A stretch of DNA of 64,000 nucleotides from Rhodococcus sp. 105337 (GTDB taxonomy: Bacteria > Actinomycetota > Actinomycetes > Mycobacteriales > Mycobacteriaceae), in contig NZ_JABAGQ010000001.1 of the NCBI RefSeq assembly GCF_012844225.1, positions 496,001-560,000 on the forward strand. Direction: 5' to 3'. This document shows, piece after piece, positions 1-8,755 of the stretch. A program made the position numbers and the translations under genes. The notes under the pieces were generated by a model. It was not told where the DNA came from and did no database searches. It worked only from the letters and a program-made list of their open reading frames with translations. Position 1 is the stretch's first letter, and every line of letters begins with the position of its first letter.

Positions 1-738
1 GGACGAGAATGCCCGCGCGATCAGGAACACGAACGCAAGGCCTGCGAGGTGCGACTGCTCCGCATGCAATTCGAAGTTCGACGAGGGCGCGCGCAGGTCG
101 GTGTGGAGGACGAAGATCCGGATCAGGCCCCACAGGACCATCGCGCCGAGACACACGATGAACGCGTAGGCAGGTATCGCGAACGCCACGCCGGCTTCCC
201 GCAGTCCTCGCAGGTTGACGGCGGTGAGGATCACGATGGCAGCCGTCGCGAACAGCACCTTGTGATGGTCGATGAAGGGAACGGCCGAACCGATGTTCTG
301 TGCGGCGGACGAGATCGAGACCGCAACGGTGAGCACGTAGTCGACGATCAGCGCGCTTCCCACCGTCAGGCCGGCCGTGACCCCGAGGTTCTTCGTGGCA
401 ACCTCGTAGTCGCCGCCCCCGGAGGGATAGGCGTGCACGTTCTGCCGGTAACTGGTGACCACCACGGCCATCACGACCGCGACCGCGATGCCGATCCACG
501 ACGAGAACGCGTAGGCAGACAACCCAGCGATGGACAGGACGAGAAAGATCTCTTCCGGCGCGTACGCGACCGAGGACAATGCGTCGGAGGCGAAGACCGG
601 CAACGCAATCCGCTTGGGCAACAACGTGTGACCGAGGGCGTCGCTGCGCAGCGGCTGTCCCAGGAGTACCCGCTTGGCGGTGCCGGAGGGTGCGGCGTGG
701 AGGTTCGCGACGCTCCGCGCGTGGTCAGCCGGAGACAT
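1..738 (-). CDS. APC-family amino acid permease, N-terminal part (cut by window start)
   Basis: The 246 visible codons run from an ATG at 738 and remain open to base 1, so the C-terminal part is missing. After a polar N-terminus of about 45 residues comes FASDALSSVAYAPEEI (49-64), a block typical of a large APC-type permease family often found beside K+ transport genes, then AYPSGGGDYEVA (103-114) and repeated hydrophobic helices (about 83-97, 121-141, 161-175, 185-205, 228-242). By family it should be an inner-membrane secondary transporter of about 650 residues; its substrate cannot be read. Its start lies 14 nt inside the end of the K+ channel gene, so the two are very likely co-transcribed and translationally coupled. 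Confidence 0.85.
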   Translation of the reverse strand, partial: MSPADHARSVANLHAAPSGTAKRVLLGQPLRSDALGHTLLPKRIALPVFASDALSSVAYAPEEIFLVLSIAGLSAYAFSSWIGIAVAVVMAVVVTSYRQNVHAYPSGGGDYEVATKNLGVTAGLTVGSALIVDYVLTVAVSISSAAQNIGSAVPFIDHHKVLFATAAIVILTAVNLRGLREAGVAFAIPAYAFIVCLGAMVLWGLIRIFVLHTDLRAPSSNFELHAEQSHLAGLAFVFLIARAFSS

Positions 739-1807
739 GACGCAGATACAACAGGCGGTCGCCGCCGCGAAGGACGTCGACGTCGGCCGTGCCGACCCGC
801 AGCAGCCGCCCGTCGCGTTCGATGCCGACGACGAGGTCGGTCAGGCTACGAGGTGACACTCCCGCTTCCTCGGGCGTGATGTTCCGTTCGGCCATGGCGA
901 ATCCCTCTTCGGGTGTGAGCAGGTCGTCGATCATCTCCACCACGTTGGGGGTGGTTCTGGCGACGCCGAGCAGCCGGCCGGCGGTTTCGGCCGAGACGAC
1001 CACGGTGTCGGCGCCCGACTGCCGCAGGAGGTGGGTGTTCTCCACCTCGCGGGCCGCCACGACGATGCGCGCGGCGCCGGACAGTTGCCGGGCTGTGAGG
1101 GTGATCAGGACGGCGGTGTCGTCGCGGTCGGTCGCGATGACAACAGCCGACGCTCGCTGGACTCCCGCCAGGCGCAGCACATCCGAGCGACTCGCCGTGC
1201 CCTGGACCGTCACCAGGCCCTGTCGGCCGGCAGCATCGATCACAGAACGGGCAACGTCCACCACCACGATTTCCGACAACCCGATCCCGTCGCTGATCAT
1301 CGCGTCGACGGCTGTGCGCCCCTTGGTGCCGTAACCGACCACGACGTAGTGGTTGCGCACGCGCCGCCGCCACCGCTGGATGCGATGGACCTGACGGGAG
1401 TTCTCCGTCAGGGCCGCCAGGGTGGTGCCGACCAGGATGATGAGGAAGAGGATGCGCAGTGGTGTGATCACCAGTGCGTTGAGTGCGCGCGCACCGGGGG
1501 TGACAGGCGAGATGTCGCCGTAGCCGGTGGTCGACAGCGACACACTGGCGTAGTAGATGCAGTCCATCAACGAGAGAGGATTGCCCTGGGTGTCCCGGAA
1601 ACCGCTCCGCCCGATGTACACCACCACGACCGCCACCGTGAGCACCACGATCGCATAGGCGATCCGGCGCGCGATTTCCCACGTCGGGCTCACGAAGACG
1701 TGGGGTACGCGCACGGTACCGACCAATGTGAACGCCGGTCGCTCGGGTGTTCGTCCCGATCGGCTCGGCCGAGCACGCAGGCTTCCGGCCACTCCGGCTC
1801 CCGTCAT
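725..1807 (-). CDS. two-TM potassium channel with RCK (TrkA-N/TrkA-C) domain
   Basis: The 360-residue product has TM1 at about 44-65, a pore loop ending in the selectivity filter TTGYGD (about 92-97), and TM2 at about 112-132. The cytoplasmic RCK module begins with the nucleotide-binding VVVGYGTKG (about 155-163) and ends in a TrkA-C-like domain (about 275-358). This is a complete ligand-gated K+ channel architecture in which four subunits form the pore and the RCK ring senses NAD(H), nucleotides or cations. The first 40 residues are basic and low in complexity, so a start some codons further in is possible. It overlaps the downstream permease gene by 14 nt and is divergent from the thioesterase gene at 1891. 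Confidence 0.9.
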   Translation of the reverse strand: MTGAGVAGSLRARPSRSGRTPERPAFTLVGTVRVPHVFVSPTWEIARRIAYAIVVLTVAVVVVYIGRSGFRDTQGNPLSLMDCIYYASVSLSTTGYGDISPVTPGARALNALVITPLRILFLIILVGTTLAALTENSRQVHRIQRWRRRVRNHYVVVGYGTKGRTAVDAMISDGIGLSEIVVVDVARSVIDAAGRQGLVTVQGTASRSDVLRLAGVQRASAVVIATDRDDTAVLITLTARQLSGAARIVVAAREVENTHLLRQSGADTVVVSAETAGRLLGVARTTPNVVEMIDDLLTPEEGFAMAERNITPEEAGVSPRSLTDLVVGIERDGRLLRVGTADVDVLRGGDRLLYLRHVSG

Positions 1808-1890
1808 GTCACTCGCGCGGGGATGCAGAATTGCAGAGTACGCCCGTCCACGGACGGCGCAATAGCGTTCGACGGGGAGATGGTGGCAAT

Positions 1891-2826
1891 ATGATTCTCA
1901 TGAATGAGAATGGAATTTCTAGCGACGGTTCGTCACTGCTGGTGATGAGTCAGCACGCCTTCTCGTCCGACTTCGGCCTGCTCTCACGGCTCGTCACGAA
2001 AGAACGCGCGGTGATGCGTTCGGTCCTGACCGACAAACTGCGCTCCGATGCGGGCTCGGCATCGCTCGGAGTGCTGACGACGCTGGTCGACATCGTCACC
2101 TCGAGTCCGGCGCTTGCCGCCTGCGGGCAGGACTGGGTCGCCACCCAGGACCTCACCCTCCACGCCACCGGCCCGCTGACGGAAGGTCCCGTCGTCATCG
2201 ACGCACAGCTCGTGCGCATCGGCAAGAAGATGATCCACGTGTCGGCAGACGTGTACGACGCACGCGGCACAACCGATCTCGACGAGCTCATCGCCGCGCT
2301 CGATACCGGCGGTGAGGGCGGTCCGGTGCTCGCGGCCCGCGCGCTGGTCACGTTCGCGCGCTTGCCGCGCGCCGCCGCGCCGAGGGCGGACGAATACACG
2401 CCGGGCGAATGGGTCGGTGTGGACCGTGAGTACCCGGTCGTGCCGGTCGACGGGACGATCTACTCCCGACTCGGCATGCGCATCGTCGACCCGGACGAAG
2501 GGGTTCTCGAGCTCGACCGAACGCCCTTCGTGGCCAACATGATCGGCACCATCCAGGGCGGTGCGCAAGCCCTCCTCGCAGAGTCGGCCGCACACGCGAT
2601 GCGGCCCGATCTGGTGGCGACCGACATTCAGATGCACTTCCTGTCCCAGGTGCGCGTCGGTCCGGCACGGTCGTACGGCACGGTGGTCCGCGACGGGGCC
2701 GACCATTCGGTGATCAGCGTCCGTCTCGTCGATGCCGGCGCAGACGACCAGCTGCTCGCCCTGACCACGGTGACCCTGCAGCGTCCGCCGGCGAGGGCGG
2801 CCGACTCGGCTCAGCCCGAACTGTGA
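1891..2826 (+). CDS. double-hotdog thioesterase-like protein
   Basis: The 311-residue product reads as two hotdog folds in tandem. The first covers about 45-175, with LGVLTTLVDIVTSSPAL in the position of the central helix. The second covers about 195-305, with IQGGAQALLAESAAHAM in the equivalent place. This matches the PaaI/acyl-CoA thioesterase-like superfamily, which hydrolyses or binds acyl-CoA; no specific substrate can be named. The chosen ATG follows GGGGAGATGG with about 10 nt spacing, but an 18-bp palindrome lies over these first codons. A downstream start at GTG 1942 or ATG 1945 (MSQHAF) is a real alternative and would leave the palindrome in the promoter. The 3' end overlaps the convergent gene by 16 nt. 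Confidence 0.72.
   Translation: MILMNENGISSDGSSLLVMSQHAFSSDFGLLSRLVTKERAVMRSVLTDKLRSDAGSASLGVLTTLVDIVTSSPALAACGQDWVATQDLTLHATGPLTEGPVVIDAQLVRIGKKMIHVSADVYDARGTTDLDELIAALDTGGEGGPVLAARALVTFARLPRAAAPRADEYTPGEWVGVDREYPVVPVDGTIYSRLGMRIVDPDEGVLELDRTPFVANMIGTIQGGAQALLAESAAHAMRPDLVATDIQMHFLSQVRVGPARSYGTVVRDGADHSVISVRLVDAGADDQLLALTTVTLQRPPARAADSAQPEL
1894..1911. promoter_or_regulatory. 18-bp perfect palindrome, possible repressor operator
   Basis: ATTCTCATGAATGAGAAT has 8-bp arms around a GA centre. It is AT-rich in a GC-rich region and lies in the short divergent space between the K+ channel and thioesterase genes, over the first codons of the latter as annotated. The form suits a dimeric repressor site; the regulator is unknown. 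Confidence 0.4.
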
Positions 2827-3095
2827 GTGGCCGCGAAGACGATGAACACCACGAACAGCGCACCCGTTCCGAGCACCGTGCCCACGACGGTCTCGACGTA
2901 GTTCGTCGCGAGGCCCTTCTCGATCCTCAGAAGTCCGATCCAACCGCAGACCACGGCGAGCAGGCCGGCGGGGATGGACACGAAGTCGCCGACGACAGGA
3001 ACGAACGCAGTCAGCGCGGCAACGATGCCGGCGATCAGCGCAGTGTTTCCCAGTCCGTTGCGATCGCGGAACTCGGTGGGCGGTGTCGCCGACAT
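2811..3095 (-). CDS. small DUF4190-like membrane protein
   Basis: The 94-residue product starts at the ATG at 3095, with GGGAGTAGGC just upstream as a plausible ribosome site. A short polar head (MSATPPTEFRDRNG) is followed by two or three hydrophobic segments (about 17-33, 38-52, 70-90) with a polar RIEKGLATNYVE turn between the last two. This pattern resembles DUF4190 and other small actinobacterial membrane proteins of unknown function. It converges on the thioesterase gene, overlapping its last 16 nt. No partner or function can be inferred. Confidence 0.7.
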   Translation of the reverse strand: MSATPPTEFRDRNGLGNTALIAGIVAALTAFVPVVGDFVSIPAGLLAVVCGWIGLLRIEKGLATNYVETVVGTVLGTGALFVVFIVFAATHSSG

Positions 3096-3542
3096 GCCTA
3101 CTCCCAAGAGTTCGGCGGATGGGTATCGGTACATCCTGCACCCTCGACGGGGGTCTGTCTCGGAGGACGACGCCCGTGCTCGACGTGGGGCGCCGTCCTC
3201 TTTCGGCACTCGACCGACCGGTGAGGGTCGCACACACGCCGTTTCTCCGCCGCCGAGTCCTCGATTCACCCCCGGGTCACCTGCATTTCGCCGGCGGCGT
3301 GCCCGAAGGATGTATAGCGTGTTTCGGAGTTGCTTCTGGCAACACGCCGCACGCGCCTCCTCCCCTCCGGCGCTGCGGTCGGCCCCGTCGGCCCCTCCCC
3401 TCGAATTCGCCGACGGGGTCGCCGCCGCTCCAGGCACGCCGGACCGGCACCTCCGTCCCGTACGTCGGCACCGGCGTTTGACCCGCGGGCACGGACACGG
3501 TCGACTAGCGGTGGCCCCTCACACGAACCCGGAGACCCCGCG
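3096..3542. other. 447-bp non-coding interval with several hairpins
   Basis: No open frame here has coding character. The interval has a strong hairpin at 3163-3200 (arms GAGGACG-A-CGCCC and GGGCG-C-CGTCCTC, 12-nt loop, then TTT) and the C-rich double-hairpin element at 3317-3420. The upstream part also serves as leader for the minus-strand membrane protein at 2811-3095. Confidence 0.5.
3317..3420 (+). ncRNA. candidate structured RNA A with CCTCCCC motifs
   Basis: The 5' hairpin is GCGTGTT (3317-3323) pairing with AACACGC (3341-3347). A linker carries TCCTCCCC at 3358-3365, which may itself sit in a small hairpin (GCGCC 3353-3357 with GGCGC 3369-3373). The 3' hairpin has a 12-bp stem (3381-3392 with 3409-3420) and a 16-nt loop containing CCTCCCC. 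The G82:T419 pair in this stem is a wobble only if the plus strand is transcribed. The element at 11111-11220 has the same stem and loop lengths and compensating changes. C-rich-loop small RNAs (6C type) are known in actinobacteria, but identity with that family is not shown. A TAGCGT -10-like box at 3315-3320 is weak. Confidence 0.35.
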
Positions 3543-4217
3543 ATGACCGATGCTCTCGACGCTGCCGCCCGCCTTTTCGTCAACGACGGGCTTTCCGAAG
3601 ACGAAATCGCTCGTCAGGCCGCGTTGTACGGTCCGCTCGCCGACGATGTCCGCGCACTGATCCCGCTTGCCGTGCAGAGCCGAGCCGATGACGACGACGT
3701 GCGACGGGCCCGGGAGCACCTGGCAGCCGCGAGGGAGTTGCTCGGGCGCCGGAAGGAGGACCACCCCTTCGGTACCCGGTTCAACGACGCCGGCAACTTC
3801 CGGGTGTGGGGCAACGCCGCCATGGGACTGCGGAACGCGATCGCGCCACTGCCCCGCATCAACCAGGATCCCGACGGTCGCGTGTGGGCCGACTTCCATC
3901 TGCATGTCGGCTTCGAAGGGCCCGCGGGACATACACACGGCGGAGTCTCGGCGCTGATCCTGGACCAGCTGCTCGGTGACGCGGCCCGGGTGGGCGGCTC
4001 ACCCGGAATGACGGGCACGCTCACGCTGCGCTATCGCAGACCCACCCCTCTCGGCGATCTGCACGGGGAAGCAAAACTCGACCGGATCGAGGGGCGTAAG
4101 GGATTCGTCACCGGACACATCGCGGGGCCGCACGGGATCTGCGTCGAAGCGAAGGGCATCTTCATCAGGCCCAACTGGCCTGACGGCAACGGCCGCGACC
4201 GGCACCGCGCGGGATAA
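3543..4217 (+). CDS. PaaI-family thioesterase
   Basis: The 224-residue protein has an N-terminal helical extension of about 95 residues rich in Glu, Asp and Arg, followed by a single hotdog domain (about 105-218). Within it, GPAGHTHGGVSALILDQLLG (about 128-147) has the His-rich HGG plus Asp arrangement of PaaI/YbgC-like acyl-CoA thioesterases, and LTLRYRRPTPLGDL (about 160-173) fits the following strand. The predicted role is hydrolysis of acyl-CoA thioesters in the cytoplasm. The ATG directly follows GACCCCGCG with no clear Shine-Dalgarno sequence. It is a single-gene unit after a long non-coding leader. Confidence 0.8.
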   Translation: MTDALDAAARLFVNDGLSEDEIARQAALYGPLADDVRALIPLAVQSRADDDDVRRAREHLAAARELLGRRKEDHPFGTRFNDAGNFRVWGNAAMGLRNAIAPLPRINQDPDGRVWADFHLHVGFEGPAGHTHGGVSALILDQLLGDAARVGGSPGMTGTLTLRYRRPTPLGDLHGEAKLDRIEGRKGFVTGHIAGPHGICVEAKGIFIRPNWPDGNGRDRHRAG

Positions 4218-4555
4218 CAGCACGCCGCGCCGCGTGCCGGCCGTCGAGACCGCCGGTCGTGCCGGGAGCGACACGGCCGTGCGCCGTATTCACCCATCCT
4301 GGGCGTGACCGGGCCGAACAGTTCCGTAATACCTGTTCCGTGACGATCGTTGCTTCCGGGACAGAACGACCCTTACCACGTCGCACGACGCGTGTCTCGT
4401 CGAGCACGGAAAAATCTTTTGTCTGATTCTCCAAAAGCGAGAAGTCGGTTCCCCTCCTGTGCAAGCATCATGCCCGACACCGGCGAAGTGGGGGCTTCGG
4501 ACGCCGGGTCACCCGTTCACAGCGCTGGCCGAACGGCCCGGTGAAGGAGGCAGAC
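4218..4555. other. 338-bp non-coding interval upstream of the ABC uptake operon
   Basis: No convincing small gene is seen. The last 150 bases are less GC-rich and must contain the promoter of the ABC operon. An inverted repeat CTTTTG(N10)CAAAAG at 4416-4437 is the only notable symmetry and could be a regulator site. Confidence 0.4.
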
Positions 4556-5941
4556 GTGAAAGCACAACGGACGCTCGTCGCACTGGCGGCGATCGCCGTG
4601 CTCGCCGCAGGATGCAGCGGGCGCAGCGAAAGTGGTGGGTCCGAAGACGACGAATCGCGCGGCGGTACCGCGCAATCCGCTTCGGGCGACTTCGGCGACC
4701 TCAGCGGTCTCTGCGGGCCGGGCGACGCCACGACTGCGACCGCGCAGGGCGTGACCGCCGACGAGATCCGAGTCGGCGTCCTGTCCGATGTCGGCTTCAC
4801 CAAGAACCCCGAATTCGTCGATGCCGCACATGTGTTCACCTCATGGTGCAACGCCGCCGGCGGCATCAACGGCCGCACGCTCGTAGCCGAAACGCGCGAC
4901 GCGAAACTGATGGAAGTCCGGCAACGGATGATCGAAGCCTGCCGCGAGGACTTCGCCCTCGTCGGCGGCGGCGCTGCGCTCGACGGTCTCGGCGTCAAGG
5001 AACGGTTGTCGTGCCTGCTGCCCAGCTACCCCGCCCAGGTCTCGCAGACGCAGGCAGTGGGCGCCGATCTCGAGATCAGCGCCTCCCCCAGCCGGGTTCC
5101 GGGCTACGACCCCTACTACGGCTTCCGCGAATGGCTCATCACCGAGAAGTACCCGGAGTCCGCGGGTTCGGTGGGAATCATCAACGGTGATTCGCCTGTC
5201 ACCCGCGACCTCGGGCAACAAGCCGTCGACAGCATCACCGCAGCAGGTGGCACCCTCACCTACAACGACCTCTACCCCGCGATGGGCGTCGCCGACTGGA
5301 CCCCCTATGCACAGTCCATCAAGAGCAAAAACGTTCGCGGACTGGTCTTCTACGGTGACTTCAAGCAACTCGCCAAGCTCGAAGAAGTGCTCACGGGGAT
5401 GAACTACAAGCTCGACTGGATCGACGCCAACAACAACGCATACAACGATTCGTTCATCGAACTTCTCGGGAAGTCGGCCGAATTCCAGAACAACTACGTC
5501 GATCTGGGCGGCAGCGCTCCCTTGAGCAGCGCCGACGACGAGCCCGCCGTCCAGCAGGTCCTCGACATGTACGCCGAATACGCGCCGGATGCCGAGATCA
5601 CCTTCCCGGCGCTACGGGCGATGTCCGCGTGGGCGCTGTTCGCGAAAGCCGCGACGAGTTGCGGCGACGACCTCACCCGCTCCTGCGTCTACGAGGCTGC
5701 GCTGCAGGAAGACTCATGGACCGGCGGCGGCCTCCACGCCGCCGGCGACCTCACGAATCCTGTTCCCCCGCAACCGTGTTTCAACGTCGAGGCAGCCACA
5801 CCCGACGGTTGGGTCACGGCCGACTTCGGAGCCGACAACGGGCTCTACCGATGCAACACCCCGCCGTTCGCGTACCCCGGTGACTACGGCGTGCCGATGA
5901 CACTCGCCGACGTCGGCAAGAGCATGGGCGACATCCAGTAA
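4556..5941 (+). CDS. branched-chain-type ABC transporter substrate-binding lipoprotein
   Basis: The GTG at 4556 is preceded by AAGGAGG with 5-nt spacing, which makes it better than the in-frame GTG at 4541. The 461-residue product starts with a lipoprotein signal (KAQRTLVALAAIAVLAAGC), predicting lipidation on the Cys in LAAGC. An acidic Ser/Gly linker precedes a periplasmic-binding-protein type I fold (Peripla_BP_6 type), with ITADEIRVGVLSD-like first strand sequence around residue 62. Such receptors bind amino acids, amides or small acids outside the membrane; the ligand here is unknown. It is the first gene of a tightly packed operon: its stop codon TAA shares a base with the permease ATG. 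Confidence 0.88.
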   Translation: MKAQRTLVALAAIAVLAAGCSGRSESGGSEDDESRGGTAQSASGDFGDLSGLCGPGDATTATAQGVTADEIRVGVLSDVGFTKNPEFVDAAHVFTSWCNAAGGINGRTLVAETRDAKLMEVRQRMIEACREDFALVGGGAALDGLGVKERLSCLLPSYPAQVSQTQAVGADLEISASPSRVPGYDPYYGFREWLITEKYPESAGSVGIINGDSPVTRDLGQQAVDSITAAGGTLTYNDLYPAMGVADWTPYAQSIKSKNVRGLVFYGDFKQLAKLEEVLTGMNYKLDWIDANNNAYNDSFIELLGKSAEFQNNYVDLGGSAPLSSADDEPAVQQVLDMYAEYAPDAEITFPALRAMSAWALFAKAATSCGDDLTRSCVYEAALQEDSWTGGGLHAAGDLTNPVPPQPCFNVEAATPDGWVTADFGADNGLYRCNTPPFAYPGDYGVPMTLADVGKSMGDIQ

Positions 5942-8064
5942 TGGAACAGTTCGTCACCTTCGGGATCGTCGGCCTCAGCACCGCTGCGATCTACGCGATC
6001 ATCAGCAGCGGGCTGGTGGTGACCTACACGACCACCGGGGTGTTCAACTTCGCGCACGGCGCCACCGGAATGATGGCCGCGTTCGCGTACTGGCAACTCA
6101 GCATCGGCTGGGGCTGGCCGGTATGGCTGTCGGTGATCACGGTGCTGTTCGTGCTGGCACCGGCGTTCGGGCTACTGGTCGAGCACCTGATGCGGCCCGT
6201 ACAGCGTCTCGGGGAAGCCGAGAGGCTCGTCATGACAATCGCGATGCTCAGCGGCCTGATCGCCGTCGCCCGGTGGATCTGGGATCCCAACAAGTCCCGT
6301 TCGCTCCCGACGTTCTTCGCCGAGAAGGACTCCTTCCACATCGGCGCGGCCACGGTCTCCTGGCATCAGGCCCTGACGATGGTCGTCGCGGTCGCAGTGG
6401 CGCTCGGGCTCCGGTTGCTGATGTTCAACACCCGCACGGGCGCGGAAATGCGGGCGACGGTGGACGACCGGGCCCTCGTCGGGCTCACCGGCGCCGACCC
6501 GGTGCGCGCCAACCGCGTCGCCTGGATCCTGGGCACCACCTTGGCAGCCCTCGGCGGGATCCTCATCGCGCCGATGGTGGCGCTCGATGCCACCCAGTTG
6601 TCGCTGTTGATCGTCAGTGCTTATGCCGCAGCGATATTCGGGCGGCTGAAGAGCTTGCCGATGACCTTCGTCGGCGCGATCGTGATCGGCTGCATGGAGG
6701 CCTACCTTGCCGGTTATCTGCCGCAGAACGAGTACCTCCCGGGGTTGCGGCTGGCCGCACCCGCGATCGTGTTGCTGCTCGCGCTGCTGCTTTTCCCGCA
6801 CGGAAGGTTGCGCGGGCGAGACCGTCACCTGAGCCCGGTTCCCTTGCCGTCGGTGCGCGGAACGTTCGCGTTCGCGGGCGTCATCGTGGCGTTCGGGCTC
6901 CTCCTCGCCACCGTGCTCGGCGCGGGCGATCTCGTCACCTACGGACAGATCTTCGCCTTCGGTGTCATCGCGCTGTCGTTCGTCCCGCTCGTCGGGTACG
7001 CCGGCCAGATCTCGCTGTGCCAGCTCAGCATGGCCGGCATCGGTGCGATCGCGTGCGCACACCTCGGCGGCGACGGACAGTGGTGGGCGCTGATCGCAGC
7101 GGTGGTGGTCGCGGGCGTCGCAGGAGCCGTCGTCGCGGTACCCGCCCTCCGGCTGTCGGGGGTGTACCTGGCACTGGGCACGGCCGCGATCGCCGTCGTG
7201 CTCGACCGGTGGATCTTCTCGCTGCCGTCGTTCGAACTCTTCGGCATCGACATCGCGCTGTTCGACCAGGGGTCGGTAGAACTCGTCGGCCCGTCCCTGT
7301 TCGGGATGCAGGTCGACACCCCCGCCGAACTGACGGTGTTCTCGGCGGTCTGCCTCGCGCTGGTCACCGCGGGCATCGCGGCACTGCGCCGGGGCAGGCT
7401 CGGCAGGCGCTTGATCGCTTTGCGCGACAGCGAAGCCGCATACGCAACGCTCGGCGGCAGCCTGCTTCTGACGAAGATCGTCGTCTTCGCGATTTCCGCG
7501 GGGATCGCCGGTCTCGGCGGTGCACTGTACGGGATGCAACTGCAATCCGTCGCGGCCGACCAGTTCAATTTCGTTGCCGGACTGTCGATCTTCCTCATCG
7601 CGGTCGTAGGCGGCCTCGGGGTGGTGGGTAACGGACTGTTCACCGGGTCGATGCTCGCCGGACCGTTCAACGCGATCGTGGCACTGTGGCCCGCCGCGCA
7701 GAACCTCGTTCAGGTCGCACCGGCCGCCGCGGGTCTCGCGTACGGGTCCGGCGCGGTGGACGACGGTGTGGTCCCGTCGCTGCGGCGGCGCTGGGAACCG
7801 GTTTTCCACGATGCACTCGTGATCGCGGCCGTCGTCACCTGGGTGGTGTTGCTCTGGCTACTGCGACTGATCGACGTGATCAACGGATACGTGCTGATCG
7901 CCGGGATCGTCGCCGGAGCGCTGGCCGCACGGAGCTGGGCTGCCGCCCGCCACAGGCCGGTTCCGCACTCCGAGGAGATCCCCGTGGAGTGGTGGGGCGT
8001 GAAACGTCCCTGGACTGCGGAAGACGAGGAGGTGCTCGATCGTGCCGTCACAACTCGCAGTTGA
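5941..8064 (+). CDS. fused LivH-LivM-type ABC permease
   Basis: The 707-residue protein joins both membrane subunits of a branched-chain amino acid-type importer. Residues about 5-290 are LivH-like (IYAIISSGLVVTYTTTGVFNFAHGA near the N-terminus). Residues about 310-615 are LivM-like, with FGVIALSFVPLVGYAGQISLC-like and AGLGGALYG motifs. A further C-terminal part with two hydrophobic segments (about 620-660) and a charged tail is not part of the usual permease core. In most bacteria these are two genes; actinobacterial fusions are known. The gene starts at the ATG overlapping the receptor stop and ends 23 nt inside the first ATPase gene, indicating coupled translation. Confidence 0.9.
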   Translation: MEQFVTFGIVGLSTAAIYAIISSGLVVTYTTTGVFNFAHGATGMMAAFAYWQLSIGWGWPVWLSVITVLFVLAPAFGLLVEHLMRPVQRLGEAERLVMTIAMLSGLIAVARWIWDPNKSRSLPTFFAEKDSFHIGAATVSWHQALTMVVAVAVALGLRLLMFNTRTGAEMRATVDDRALVGLTGADPVRANRVAWILGTTLAALGGILIAPMVALDATQLSLLIVSAYAAAIFGRLKSLPMTFVGAIVIGCMEAYLAGYLPQNEYLPGLRLAAPAIVLLLALLLFPHGRLRGRDRHLSPVPLPSVRGTFAFAGVIVAFGLLLATVLGAGDLVTYGQIFAFGVIALSFVPLVGYAGQISLCQLSMAGIGAIACAHLGGDGQWWALIAAVVVAGVAGAVVAVPALRLSGVYLALGTAAIAVVLDRWIFSLPSFELFGIDIALFDQGSVELVGPSLFGMQVDTPAELTVFSAVCLALVTAGIAALRRGRLGRRLIALRDSEAAYATLGGSLLLTKIVVFAISAGIAGLGGALYGMQLQSVAADQFNFVAGLSIFLIAVVGGLGVVGNGLFTGSMLAGPFNAIVALWPAAQNLVQVAPAAAGLAYGSGAVDDGVVPSLRRRWEPVFHDALVIAAVVTWVVLLWLLRLIDVINGYVLIAGIVAGALAARSWAAARHRPVPHSEEIPVEWWGVKRPWTAEDEEVLDRAVTTRS

Positions 8065-8755
8065 CGACATCTCGGTCGCGTTCGGCGGCCACCGCGCGCT
8101 CGACGGGGTCGCGCTGACCGCGGAATGCGGAGAGGTGACCGGACTGATCGGCCCCAACGGTGCGGGCAAGAGCACTCTGTTCGACGTGGTCTCCGGACTC
8201 CGGAAACCCCTCTCTGGCACCGTGTCCCTCAACGGCCGGGACGTGACACGCGCCGGTCCGGCTCGCCGCGCACGACACGGGCTCGCCCGTACATTTCAAC
8301 GGCTCGAACTGTTCGGCCGGCTCAGCGTGCGCGACAACCTGCGCGTAGCAGCAGAATTGGGACCCGAGCGACGACACGCTGGGCGCGTCGCCGACGAGAT
8401 ACTCGCCCGACTGGGTATCGAACATCTCGCCGACACCACCGCCGACTCACTGTCCACCGGCATGGGACGCCTCGTCGAGGTGGCGCGGGCACTTGCGGTG
8501 CGTCCGTCCCTCATCCTCCTCGACGAGCCGGCTGCAGGCCAGGACGTGCAGGAGACCGAACTGTTCGCCGCGCTCCTGCGCGCGCTCGCCGCCGACGGGA
8601 CCGCCGTCCTGCTGGTCGAGCACGACATGGAACTCGTCATGAGCGTGTGCGACACGGTGTACGTGCTCGATCTCGGGAAGATCATCGCGTCCGGGCCACC
8701 GGGTGTCATCCGCAGCGACGAGACCGTGCTCGCAGCCTATCTGGGGAAGTCATGA
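8042..8755 (+). CDS. LivG-type ABC transporter ATP-binding protein
   Basis: The 237-residue protein starts with GTG inside the end of the permease gene. Walker A is GPNGAGKST (about 37-45), the ABC signature is the degenerate LSTGMGRLVE (about 137-146), Walker B is LILLDEP (about 158-164), and the switch His is in LLVEHDMELV. The usual signature is LSGGQ or LSTG-type in LivG relatives, so activity is expected. It should pair with the LivF-type ATPase encoded next to power the fused permease. The stop codon overlaps the next start in ATGA. Confidence 0.9.
   Translation: MPSQLAVDDISVAFGGHRALDGVALTAECGEVTGLIGPNGAGKSTLFDVVSGLRKPLSGTVSLNGRDVTRAGPARRARHGLARTFQRLELFGRLSVRDNLRVAAELGPERRHAGRVADEILARLGIEHLADTTADSLSTGMGRLVEVARALAVRPSLILLDEPAAGQDVQETELFAALLRALAADGTAVLLVEHDMELVMSVCDTVYVLDLGKIIASGPPGVIRSDETVLAAYLGKS

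Noticed and set aside
49-879. Long plus-strand frame of 276 codons at the window start
   Set aside because: It is antisense to the APC permease and channel genes and encodes Arg/Asp/His-rich low-complexity sequence; high-GC codon bias leaves such frames open.
6172-7809. 545-codon minus-strand frame inside the LivH-LivM permease gene
   Set aside because: Mirror frame of a clear transporter; the composition is Arg/Glu/His-rich with no domain.
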